Source: Gp6-AA40 sp035764385 (GTDB taxonomy: Bacteria; Acidobacteriota; Vicinamibacteria; Vicinamibacterales; UBA2999). From it: a stretch of DNA of 50,782 nt. Positions 8,491 to 16,102 of the stretch are shown here, piece by piece (position 1 is the first letter of the stretch; each line of letters starts with the position of its first letter). The notes below the pieces were generated by a model. The model made no database searches and was not told the origin of the DNA. It saw only the letters and a program-made list of their open reading frames with translations. The position numbers and the translations under genes were made by a program. The DNA lies in assembly GCA_035764385.1 (NCBI GenBank), contig DASTZI010000374.1, forward strand, positions 1 to 50,782, given 5' to 3'.

Positions 8491-8928
8491 CTATCGAACG
8501 AGCGACCAGCTTCCTGCCATCCGTCCGCTGCGCCATGTCCCGTCGATCTGAGCCTGAGCCACCCGCTCCAGCATGTCCGACAGCGTGTCACCAGCCGAGT
8601 CCTTGACGTTCGCCTGCCACGTCCCGGTCATGGGCGGCGCCCCAGGGGGTGCCGACGCGACGAGCGCGGACCACGCGCCGCGCCACCCTGCGCGCTCTTT
8701 TTCTGCCGCCCATGTCCCTCGCAACAGGACGCGGGTTCCCTCGATGAGCGTCCACGAACCCTGCGCGAGATTTGGTGTCTTCGGGTTCGCGTCCGCGGTC
8801 CAGGTTCCCTGAAAGATGCGCGTTCCCGCCGTGGCGCGCCAGGATCCGCGAAGTTGCAATGTGGACTGCGCCGCGGCCTCGGCCGCGGCGAAGGCGATCG
8901 TCACGACGAGCACCAACCGCAGGATCAT
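8491..8928 (-). CDS. Small exported protein with eight G-[S/T/A]-W motifs, coupled to kinase-TIR-STAND gene
   Basis: The 145-aa protein has a signal peptide (residues 1 to about 20, ending in AEAAAQ). The mature part repeats Gly-(Ser/Thr/Ala)-Trp at 28, 41, 57, 71, 84, 102, 130 and 139, mostly 13-18 residues apart, which suggests an all-beta domain with one Trp per strand pair. Family unknown. Its ATG (8928-8926) overlaps the stop of the kinase-TIR-STAND gene as ATGA, so both are likely made from one mRNA with coupled translation. An exported partner for a cytoplasmic signalling ATPase is unexpected. It could be a sensor, a target, or an unrelated downstream gene. Confidence 0.6.
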   Translation of the reverse strand: MILRLVLVVTIAFAAAEAAAQSTLQLRGSWRATAGTRIFQGTWTADANPKTPNLAQGSWTLIEGTRVLLRGTWAAEKERAGWRGAWSALVASAPPGAPPMTGTWQANVKDSAGDTLSDMLERVAQAQIDGTWRSGRMAGSWSLVR

Positions 8929-11759
8929 GGCCGTTGCGGAGGTCGGCGTGTGTTCGACGCAATCTTCTCGGTATAAAAGAAGTTCTTTCTTCGGAGCCAG
9001 ATACGAAGGAGATCCGGCCGTACGAAATACCCAAGCGTATCGCCCGTTTGCTGTTCACCGAGAATCTGCGAACTTGTGAGGAGCTTCAACGCTTGCGAAC
9101 ATTCACTGTGATTGAGGCCTTCGACGAATGACTCCTCGCAGAGCTTGAAAATGCTTTCCCAGGGAACGACCTGGAGTTCGTCTGCAGCTAAGTAAGCAAT
9201 TGCGAGAAGCAATCTCCAAGGAACCCCGCCTTCCAGTTCCTGAAAGTCGCTGTATAGCAATCGCACTTGTGGCTCTTGAACCACATCAACCACCGCGGTG
9301 ACATCATCTCGGCTGATGATCGTTCGGTTGTCGTTCCGCGCCCTTTCGACGAGTTCGTAGCAGAGATATTGGACCACATAAGGATATCGACCACTGAGTA
9401 TCAGAATGTGATCGACTGCTGCCGGTTCGTACGCGAATTTGCCGCGCACCGGCTCCTCGATGAGATGCCGCGCACTGGCCTCGTCAAGAATGCTTAGTTC
9501 AATGGGCACCATCAGCTTGAGGAGTTGCGTGTCAAGTTTGTTGTCCAGCAACTGGATCTGATATCGGCCGCAACACAGGAGCTGGAGGTAGCCTTCCTTG
9601 ACCAGAGAACCCAGGTACCTAATGAACCCAGAATCCAACGGATCGCGCGTCGTGCCTTGACGCTCGGCTTTCTCGAAGGCCTTCTTGATGTCCTGGAATT
9701 CGTCGATAAATAGGAGCGCGCGTCCGTATCGGCTGGCGAAACCGCGCAGAAGGTTTCTCATCAGCCCACGAATGGCTCCGGGGTCATTACCTGTTCTCAG
9801 GATTTGCCGCGCCTGTTCACGAACCTTCTTGTAATCGACGACGTTCAGATCATCACAAAACCTATCGATCATCGTTTCAAAAAAATCTATATAACTGGTC
9901 AAGGTTTCGCACGACTCGTACATGTCAATGCGAATATCGCGCAGCCGGACATTGGATGGTTTCAGTTCGCGGTCGAGCGCTTCCTTGACAAGCGAGGTCT
10001 TGCCGACGCGTTGAAGGCCGTACACGACAACACTTCGACCTTCTTTCAGCGCGTTGATCAGGCGCGTCATTTCCAGTCTGCGTCCGAAGAAGTGCTCTCC
10101 GATGGCCGGCCGCTCAAAAATATACGGATTGGTCAGCGCTCCAACGTCAGCCGGAAGGCCAATGTCGATGGAAGGAGTGACGCGCTTACGTTTGGTTCCG
10201 GTGATTCCCCAAATCAATCTTTCGAGATTCGCGTCAAACGTGCTGTCGTCGAGGAATTCGACCCAGTTTCGGGTCGACAGAAATCCGGGCAGCTCCGCCT
10301 TCCCAAGGATTACCGGGATAACTTGAAGCGGGCGATCCTTTTGTTTCGCAAGTGTGACGGCGCGGTGGTACTCGTCCGATACCCATTGAGAACGAACGGC
10401 ATCTCGTGAGACCACGAGGACGCAGGACTTGCACATTTCCAGTCCGGCCTCGAGGCCGGCGATGATTGGATTGCCCGGTCGAATCTGTTCTTGATCCAAC
10501 CAGATGTTCAGGCCACGCTCCTCGAGCGCCGTCTTGAGCCTGATCGCCCAATCGATGTCGGTCTGGCTGTAGGACAAGAAAGCATCGAACTTGTACTTCT
10601 TGGCGACCGTTCTGGCGCGGCGGGCGCCGCCGACGACCGTGTTCCGCGCTGTGGCTGATACGACCGACTCCGCGCCCATGTGTGGACGCTTTATGGCGTC
10701 TTCAAAGTCAATTCGCGCATCACCGATGTGACGCAGCCGTTCCCGTGGGTTCTTTTTCAAGCAGCGCTTAAGGACCTCGACAATTCGCGGCGGTGTCGAT
10801 GTGGGCAGCGCCGCCCAGTCCGGCTCCTTCGTCATGACCGCGACGACAACGTCGGTCATAGCTGCGCCGTTGAACGCACGCCTGCCCGCCAACATCTCGT
10901 AAATCACGCAACCGAATGACCAGATGTCGGCGCGATTGTCGACGGTTTCCCCACGAGTCTGCTCCGGACTCATGTAGGGCGCAGTGCCGAGGACGAGACC
11001 CTCCCGGGTCGCATCGACTGAGCTTGTTGGAATCTGAGATAGATCGGTGTCCGCCGTCTTGTTACCAATGATCTTCGCCAGACCGAAGTCGAGCACCTTG
11101 ATGACAGCATTTGCCGTGACCTTGATGTTTGCCGGCTTCAGATCGCGATGGATGATTCCGTGTTCATGCGCAGCTTCCAGCGCTTCCGCGATCTGCTCGG
11201 CGAGGGAGAGCGCGTCACCGATGGGCACCGGACCTCGTCCGATCCGCTCCGCCAGCGTCTGACCTTCTACCAATTCCATGATGAGGCCGCGCACCCCGTC
11301 GGCTTCTTCGACGCCGTAAATGGTCGCGATGTAGGGATGGTTCAACATCGCGAGCACGCGCGCCTCGCGCTCGAATCGACGCAAACGTTCTGGATCAGAT
11401 GTGAAGACAGCCGGCAGTACCTTGATCGCTACGTCACGCGCAAGCTTGGTATCACGTGCGCGGTAGACCGCGCCCATCGCACCCGCGCCGAGCAGAGATT
11501 GAATCTTGTAAGAGCCGAACTGTCCTCCGATCAGGGAAGGCGCCGTAACGTCTCCGATCAGGTTCGCCGTCGCTTCCAACGCAGCAGTGGCGAGAAACCG
11601 GTCCACAACTCCTTCCCCGGCAAGCAGTGATTCGACTACCCGGCGCAGGGTCGGATCACCTACGCACGCGTCGCTCAAGAACGACGCCCGCTCGCTTTGC
11701 GCGCGCTGCAGGGCGGCGTAATACAGTCGTTCGACCTCCTGCCACCGTTCGGGCGTCAT
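8925..11759 (-). CDS. Ser/Thr protein kinase - TIR - STAND-type ATPase fusion protein
   Basis: This 944-aa protein has three parts. Residues 80-355 are a Hanks-type kinase: glycine loop GAGAMGAV (91-98), K113, HRD (204-206), DFG (224-226) and SPEQ. Residues 389-515 are a TIR domain (YKFDAFLSYSQTD opening; IWLDQEQIRPG; SRDAVRSQWVSDE) that keeps a glutamate at E463 in the position of the TIR NADase catalytic residue. Residues 552-770 are a P-loop ATPase with Walker A GLQRVGKTS (581-589) and Walker B LLFIDEFQD (682-690). A GRYPYVVQYLC segment and a winged-helix-like C-terminus follow, resembling MNS-type STAND proteins. No membrane segment or signal peptide is visible. ATG 11759 has GGAGGT a few nt upstream. 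The product is probably a cytosolic immune or stress switch; the role is inferred. Confidence 0.85.
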   Translation of the reverse strand: MTPERWQEVERLYYAALQRAQSERASFLSDACVGDPTLRRVVESLLAGEGVVDRFLATAALEATANLIGDVTAPSLIGGQFGSYKIQSLLGAGAMGAVYRARDTKLARDVAIKVLPAVFTSDPERLRRFEREARVLAMLNHPYIATIYGVEEADGVRGLIMELVEGQTLAERIGRGPVPIGDALSLAEQIAEALEAAHEHGIIHRDLKPANIKVTANAVIKVLDFGLAKIIGNKTADTDLSQIPTSSVDATREGLVLGTAPYMSPEQTRGETVDNRADIWSFGCVIYEMLAGRRAFNGAAMTDVVVAVMTKEPDWAALPTSTPPRIVEVLKRCLKKNPRERLRHIGDARIDFEDAIKRPHMGAESVVSATARNTVVGGARRARTVAKKYKFDAFLSYSQTDIDWAIRLKTALEERGLNIWLDQEQIRPGNPIIAGLEAGLEMCKSCVLVVSRDAVRSQWVSDEYHRAVTLAKQKDRPLQVIPVILGKAELPGFLSTRNWVEFLDDSTFDANLERLIWGITGTKRKRVTPSIDIGLPADVGALTNPYIFERPAIGEHFFGRRLEMTRLINALKEGRSVVVYGLQRVGKTSLVKEALDRELKPSNVRLRDIRIDMYESCETLTSYIDFFETMIDRFCDDLNVVDYKKVREQARQILRTGNDPGAIRGLMRNLLRGFASRYGRALLFIDEFQDIKKAFEKAERQGTTRDPLDSGFIRYLGSLVKEGYLQLLCCGRYQIQLLDNKLDTQLLKLMVPIELSILDEASARHLIEEPVRGKFAYEPAAVDHILILSGRYPYVVQYLCYELVERARNDNRTIISRDDVTAVVDVVQEPQVRLLYSDFQELEGGVPWRLLLAIAYLAADELQVVPWESIFKLCEESFVEGLNHSECSQALKLLTSSQILGEQQTGDTLGYFVRPDLLRIWLRRKNFFYTEKIASNTRRPPQRP

Positions 11760-11996
11760 GAGACCTCCGTGGGCGAACGCCGCGTGCCAGAGACACGCTT
11801 GCAGGGGAAAAGGGGCGAATTATACGCTCCCGCGGGGGACCGGATCGCCTTTCTTTCGCAGCTCGTCGCCGGCGCCACTCATCAAACGCTCATCGACAAA
11901 TCAGCCGCCATCTATGGGCCTGCAGGTCCTTCACGCCTATAAACAGGCCGTGGAGTCGTTCTTGCCCGCATTGAGCAACGAACCGATGGAGATCCA
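11760..11996. promoter_or_regulatory. Divergent promoter region between kinase-TIR-STAND and persulfide dioxygenase genes
   Basis: This 237-nt gap serves two divergent genes. On the minus strand a consensus TATAAT (plus coordinates 11819-11824) would start the kinase-TIR-STAND mRNA with about a 50-nt leader; its -35 is poor. On the plus strand TATAAA at 11938-11943 could serve the dioxygenase gene. An 8-bp palindrome CCTGCAGG lies just upstream. Elements are judged by eye only. Confidence 0.4.
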
Positions 11997-13400
11997 ATGA
12001 TTCTCAAGCAGTTCTATCTCAATTGCCTCGCCCATGCCTCATATGTTGTCGGCGACGAAGAGTCGCGACTAGCCGCCGTCATCGACCCGCAGCGGGATAT
12101 TGAGCAGTACCTGGCGTTTGCCCGAGAGCACGACCTCCGGATCACGCACGTCTTCCTGACGCACTTGCATGCCGACTTCATCGCGGGTCACCTCGAGCTT
12201 CGTGAGCGAACCGGAGCGACCATCTGCCTCGGCGCCGCCGCACGCGTCGAATACCCGTTCCTGGCCTTGCATGACGGCGACTCCGTCGATTTGGGACGGA
12301 CGCGCATCCAAACGCTCGAGACGCCGGGGCACACCCCCGAGTCTGTCTCTCTCCTTTTGTTCGATCTCGATCGGGACGAAACGATCCCATACGCGGTTCT
12401 GACCGGTGACACCCTGTTCGTCGGCGATGTAGGACGTCCCGATTTGCGTGGCGCGCTTGGATGGTCGGCACGGTCGTTGGGCAGCCTGCTCTACGACTCG
12501 TTGCGAACCAAGTTGCTGCCGCTCCCCGACGAGACACTCCTCTACCCTGCGCACGGCGCCGGCTCGCTGTGCGGCAAAGCACTCAGTCGCGACACCTTTT
12601 CGACCATCGGCGAGCAGCGCCGATCCAACTACGCGCTACAACCGATGACGCGTGACGCGTTCATCGAGCTCGTCACAGCCGATCAGCCGGACGCGCCCGC
12701 GTACTTCGTGTACGACGCGGTGTTGAACGCAAAAGAGCGTCCGACGCTCGAAACGTCGCTCGCGTCGGGATTGAAACCGATGCACCTCGAAGAGGTCCTC
12801 GAGCGTCAGCGCGGGGGTGCACAGATTCTCGATACCCGTGATCCCGCCGAGTTCGCCGCCGCCCATCTCGCGGGCAGTCTCAACATCGCCCTCGCCGGCC
12901 AGTACGCGACCTGGGCGGGCACGATTCTGAGCCCGCGCCGTCCGATCGTGGTCATCGCGGAACCAGGTCGCGAGCTTGAGTCGGCGATGCGGCTCGGTCG
13001 CATCGGGTTCGACACGGTCGTCGGTTATCTGGCCGACGGATTATGGACTCTCGAGTCGCGCCCAGAGCTGATCGCCCGGACCGAACGACTGAGCCCCGCG
13101 GTCGCAGCCGACCGCCTTGCCTCGAACGAGCCACCACTAGTGGTCGATGTGCGAGCGACCCGTGAGTACGAAGCAAAGCACATCGAGGGCAGCCTCTCGA
13201 TCCCGCTGAATCATCTGGCGGAGCTCGCCGATCGGTTACCAACCGACCGTCCGCTGCTCGTGCATTGCGCCGGTGGGTACCGCTCGTCGATCGCCGTGAG
13301 TCTGCTGCGCCAAATGGGCTTCATCCGGATCAGCGAGCTCGCCGGCGGCATCGGCGCGTGGGAAGCCGCGGGATTTTCCGTCTCTCGATTGGCCGCTTGA
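11997..13400 (+). CDS. Persulfide dioxygenase with two rhodanese domains (CstB-like)
   Basis: The 467-aa protein begins with a metallo-beta-lactamase fold of the ETHE1 persulfide dioxygenase type: HLHAD (H56, H58, D60), H112, D138 and H186 can bind one iron that oxidises glutathione or protein persulfide to sulfite. A first rhodanese domain (about 265-360) lacks the active cysteine (IVVIAEPGRE where the loop should be). A second (about 370-465) has it in HCAGGYRS (C424). Dioxygenase, pseudo-rhodanese, rhodanese is the order described for CstB, which detoxifies sulfide as thiosulfate. GGAG sits 6 nt before ATG 11997. No CstR-like repressor is adjacent. Confidence 0.85.
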   Translation: MILKQFYLNCLAHASYVVGDEESRLAAVIDPQRDIEQYLAFAREHDLRITHVFLTHLHADFIAGHLELRERTGATICLGAAARVEYPFLALHDGDSVDLGRTRIQTLETPGHTPESVSLLLFDLDRDETIPYAVLTGDTLFVGDVGRPDLRGALGWSARSLGSLLYDSLRTKLLPLPDETLLYPAHGAGSLCGKALSRDTFSTIGEQRRSNYALQPMTRDAFIELVTADQPDAPAYFVYDAVLNAKERPTLETSLASGLKPMHLEEVLERQRGGAQILDTRDPAEFAAAHLAGSLNIALAGQYATWAGTILSPRRPIVVIAEPGRELESAMRLGRIGFDTVVGYLADGLWTLESRPELIARTERLSPAVAADRLASNEPPLVVDVRATREYEAKHIEGSLSIPLNHLAELADRLPTDRPLLVHCAGGYRSSIAVSLLRQMGFIRISELAGGIGAWEAAGFSVSRLAA

Positions 13401-13515
13401 AGATCAAGTCGTATATCGGCGTCACCGTCGTTGTCGTCATTTGCGATCCCGGAACGGTCGATTGGCAAAGCGAAGCCCGTAATCGACGCACGGTCACATC
13501 AGTAACATTTCGCCG

Positions 13516-13755
13516 CTATGCCATCCGGTGTGGCGTCTCGTCAGTGCTCTCCTCGGTGTGCCGCCCATACCGCTGCTGCCGACGCCGCTGTTCCGCGGCA
13601 AGCCCCGTCAGCACGATGAGCACCCACACGAACCCGAGCAGCGTGAAGAGCGCGATGCCTCGAGAACCCCAATCGATGGCGCCCAGTACGTACAAACTCA
13701 ACCCGACCAGACAGGTAGTGCCGAGGACACCGTGGACACCAGCGTCAACTTTCAT
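13516..13755 (-). CDS. Small two-helix membrane protein
   Basis: The chosen start, ATG 13755 (MKVDAGVHGVLG), gives 79 residues with two hydrophobic segments (about 7-23 and 31-49) separated by a short polar loop, then a charged Arg/Gln-rich cytoplasmic tail. An upstream in-frame start at 13824 would add 23 residues without membrane character, and neither start has a strong ribosome-binding site. Family and function are unknown. It stands between the persulfide dioxygenase (convergent) and the two-component pair. Confidence 0.4.
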   Translation of the reverse strand: MKVDAGVHGVLGTTCLVGLSLYVLGAIDWGSRGIALFTLLGFVWVLIVLTGLAAEQRRRQQRYGRHTEESTDETPHRMA

Positions 13756-13946
13756 GTGACTCGTACAGATGAATAGCGAATTCCAAGAAGGTCCGCATTT
13801 GTTACGGGAGGGGAGGGCCCGCAACGGACAACACGGACAGACCTCCTGATACTACCTCGCACGACGTGCTCGCTGCATGAGACGCGCGGACACACGCCCC
13901 CTTTCTTGATGTGCGGAACAGGATCGTCAAATGCTCCGAGCGAGTA

Positions 13947-13966
13947 AATCCCCTGTTCAGGGGATT
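13947..13966 (-). terminator. Hairpin at end of the response-regulator gene
   Basis: A perfect inverted repeat (AATCCCCTG, two bases, CAGGGGATT) is followed on the minus strand by TTT-ACTC. The stop codon of the regulator gene (13959-13957) lies in its centre. A stem of this strength next to a short T run is consistent with an intrinsic terminator for the two-component operon; the T run is short. Confidence 0.5.
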
Positions 13967-14376
13967 AAATGTCCGGGACGCTCAACAGAAGAGCTTGCAG
14001 TCGGCTCGTGGTGCTGCCCCGCAGCCTCGCGCACCAGGCTCTCGAGGGCATCCAAATCGAAAGGCTTGGCCAACCAACGTGTGAGCCCTACCTCGGCCGC
14101 ACGCGCCGGGGGATCGACAGCCGCCGTACAGAGCACGATCGTCGTGGAGTCGGTCAGGCTGCACAGCTCTCTGGCGCAACACGCCGGTTCCATCCCCGGC
14201 ATGAAGTAATCAAGCAACACGAGGCGGACGCGGTCGCGATTCGCCCGCAACGCCGCAATGCCCTCCATGCACGTGGCCGCCTCCACGACATCGACGTTCG
14301 TCCCCTCCGCTAACAGGCGTACGAGATCGCGCAAGTCAGGGTCGTCGTCGATGATCAGGATAGCGTCGTCGCTCAT
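13957..14376 (-). CDS. Single-domain response regulator
   Basis: The 139-residue receiver-only protein has the acidic pocket DDD (10-12), phospho-acceptor D56 (LVLLDYFMPGM), T84 and K104 (LAKPF). There is no output domain, so it likely passes phosphate onward or acts by protein contact. It starts 9 nt after the histidine kinase gene and probably forms an operon and signalling pair with it. The stop codon lies in a hairpin that may end the transcript. The about 25-residue C-terminal tail is unstructured-looking (SSSVERPGHLIP). Confidence 0.85.
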   Translation of the reverse strand: MSDDAILIIDDDPDLRDLVRLLAEGTNVDVVEAATCMEGIAALRANRDRVRLVLLDYFMPGMEPACCARELCSLTDSTTIVLCTAAVDPPARAAEVGLTRWLAKPFDLDALESLVREAAGQHHEPTASSSVERPGHLIP

Positions 14377-14385
14377 GTCGTCGAC

Positions 14386-15864
14386 TCATGCGGGGAGTTC
14401 GAGGACCAGCATCCGCTGAACGTCCGTGGGGTTCATCGCGAACAGAGTGCCGCCATGGACACGGGCAACCTCGCGGCACAGAAACAGTCCGACCGCATTC
14501 CGGATTGCGCTCCCGCCCTCGTACTGAACCGACGCGAACGGCGCGAATGCGCGCTCCATCTCCTCGACCGGCACCGATGGAGCGTCGAACAAGACCTCCA
14601 ACCGAAGCCGTGCGCCACCGGGCACCAGACGCACCAGGATTTTTCGGCCTGTTTCGGCAATCGCCGCCGCATAGGTCAGAAGCGTCCAGACGGCCTGCGT
14701 CAGGAGGTGCTCGTCGGCAAGCAGGCGTCCGCCTCGAGCGACGTCAACATCGAAGCATCGTCCAGGCATGGTGATCGTGACTTCGGCCGCGACTTTCACG
14801 GCCACACAGGCTGCGTCGACTGACTGGGGCCGGAACGGAAGCGCGCCCGAACGAGTGCTCGCGGCGAGCAGGAGATCGTCGATGAGACGACCGAGGCGAC
14901 TCGCATGCGATCGCACCACATCGAGCGCACGCGCGCGGACTTGAGGGCTTTCGGGACGGGAGAGCGCGAGCTCGGTGAAACCCAGGATCGACGTCATCGG
15001 AGTCTTCAGTTCGTGCGCGACGAGCGCGAGGAATCGCTCGCGCTCACGGTCCTGGGCGGCGATGGCGGCGAAGCCGGCATCGAGTGCGTTGGCGAGGATC
15101 GCGATTTCGTCGCATCCCTCTTCGAGAACGCGTTGATGGACGCCGAGCTCTTTGAACCGTTGGACTTCTTGCACAAGACGGCGGATACGCGGAGCGATCG
15201 CCTGATGGACCTGCAGACCAAGCGCGAGGGATCCAAACAGGCCCAGCAGACCGACGACGGACATCCACCAGTACGTCTCGCGGCTCCGCGCCTCCGTTGC
15301 CGCGTTCTCGACGTCGATGAAGGCCACCTGCACCCGCAGCAGCCGTCGGAGTGCGGTTCGCAAGTCGCGCGCGTCATTTTCAATGCTCGCGGCAACCTGG
15401 CCATTGAACGCAGGCGACGCGAGCCTCGCCTCGACGCGCTCGAGGCTGTTTCCCACGTCGTTCATGGCGGCGGTCTCGTCGGCGGCGAGCCCTCCCCGGT
15501 TCGACCGCTCGAGGGTGGCGCGAAAGCGGAGCGCATCCTCACTCGTGTTCCCTGCGACGGCCCACTCGGTGCGGTACCGGTCGAGGAAATGACGGACGTC
15601 GCGCGCCCAGCCCTTCATCTGGTGAAGGTCGGGTGGGGTGTTGCGCGCTGCTTCCGCGGCGAACTTCAGCTGCGCGGCCTCCTCCATTGCGTCGGAGATC
15701 CCCTCGATGCGCGCGAGCACATATCGATGAAGGAACGCGAGATCGGACGCAAGGCGGCCGTAGCCCCCGAACGCGACAGCCAGAAGGATAGCCGCCGTGG
15801 CGACCTGCACGCCTACGAGTGCGGCCAGACGCCTACCGACGGAGACCGCCCGCTGTCGTCGCAC
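14386..15864 (-). CDS. Membrane sensor histidine kinase with degenerate ATPase domain
   Basis: The 492-aa protein has membrane helices near 12-35 and 198-219 enclosing a helical periplasmic domain, a HAMP-like linker, and a HisKA domain with H284 in VAHELKTP. The following ATPase region keeps the overall helix/strand order, but the N-box asparagine is missing (LLTYAA at 395-400) and the DxGxG box is replaced by DAPSVP (427-432). Only a weak G2 remnant (AVGLFLCREVARVHGG) remains. It may therefore be a pseudokinase, phosphatase-only, or bind ATP unusually. GTG 15864 is preceded by AGGAG. It is paired with the receiver gene 9 nt downstream. Confidence 0.8.
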   Translation of the reverse strand: MRRQRAVSVGRRLAALVGVQVATAAILLAVAFGGYGRLASDLAFLHRYVLARIEGISDAMEEAAQLKFAAEAARNTPPDLHQMKGWARDVRHFLDRYRTEWAVAGNTSEDALRFRATLERSNRGGLAADETAAMNDVGNSLERVEARLASPAFNGQVAASIENDARDLRTALRRLLRVQVAFIDVENAATEARSRETYWWMSVVGLLGLFGSLALGLQVHQAIAPRIRRLVQEVQRFKELGVHQRVLEEGCDEIAILANALDAGFAAIAAQDRERERFLALVAHELKTPMTSILGFTELALSRPESPQVRARALDVVRSHASRLGRLIDDLLLAASTRSGALPFRPQSVDAACVAVKVAAEVTITMPGRCFDVDVARGGRLLADEHLLTQAVWTLLTYAAAIAETGRKILVRLVPGGARLRLEVLFDAPSVPVEEMERAFAPFASVQYEGGSAIRNAVGLFLCREVARVHGGTLFAMNPTDVQRMLVLELPA

Positions 15865-15975
15865 CCTACTCCTGTCTTCGCCCCATCACGAGCGAAGCTA
15901 TCGCCTCTCACGCGGTGCCGGAGCAAGGATGATGCCTCGGGATTCGATATCGTGGAGCGACAGAAAGCGCGGCTC

Positions 15976-16007
15976 GCTGGCGCGTCGCCGCGGATCACAG
16001 CGCCAGC
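15976..16007. repeat. Inverted repeat in intergenic region
   Basis: Arms GCTGGCGC (15976-15983) and GCGCCAGC (16000-16007) are perfectly complementary with a 16-nt loop. They lie after the membrane-protein gene (minus strand) and before the histidine kinase gene. The repeat could end the upstream transcript or bind a regulator; no T run follows. The rest of 15865-16102 shows no gene. Confidence 0.35.
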
Positions 16008-16102
16008 TCACAAAGTTGCTTGCGAAAATCTGATAGCTGCCTGTCTCTATCGCGCACCGAAGACATAGCCGCGCGCGAACGTCATACTACCCGTCGACCG
16101 AG

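Noticed and set aside
14905..16068. 387-codon plus-strand open frame opposite the histidine kinase gene
   Set aside because: It is the antisense shadow of a clear kinase with conserved motifs in a GC-rich gene, and its translation has no family-like pattern.
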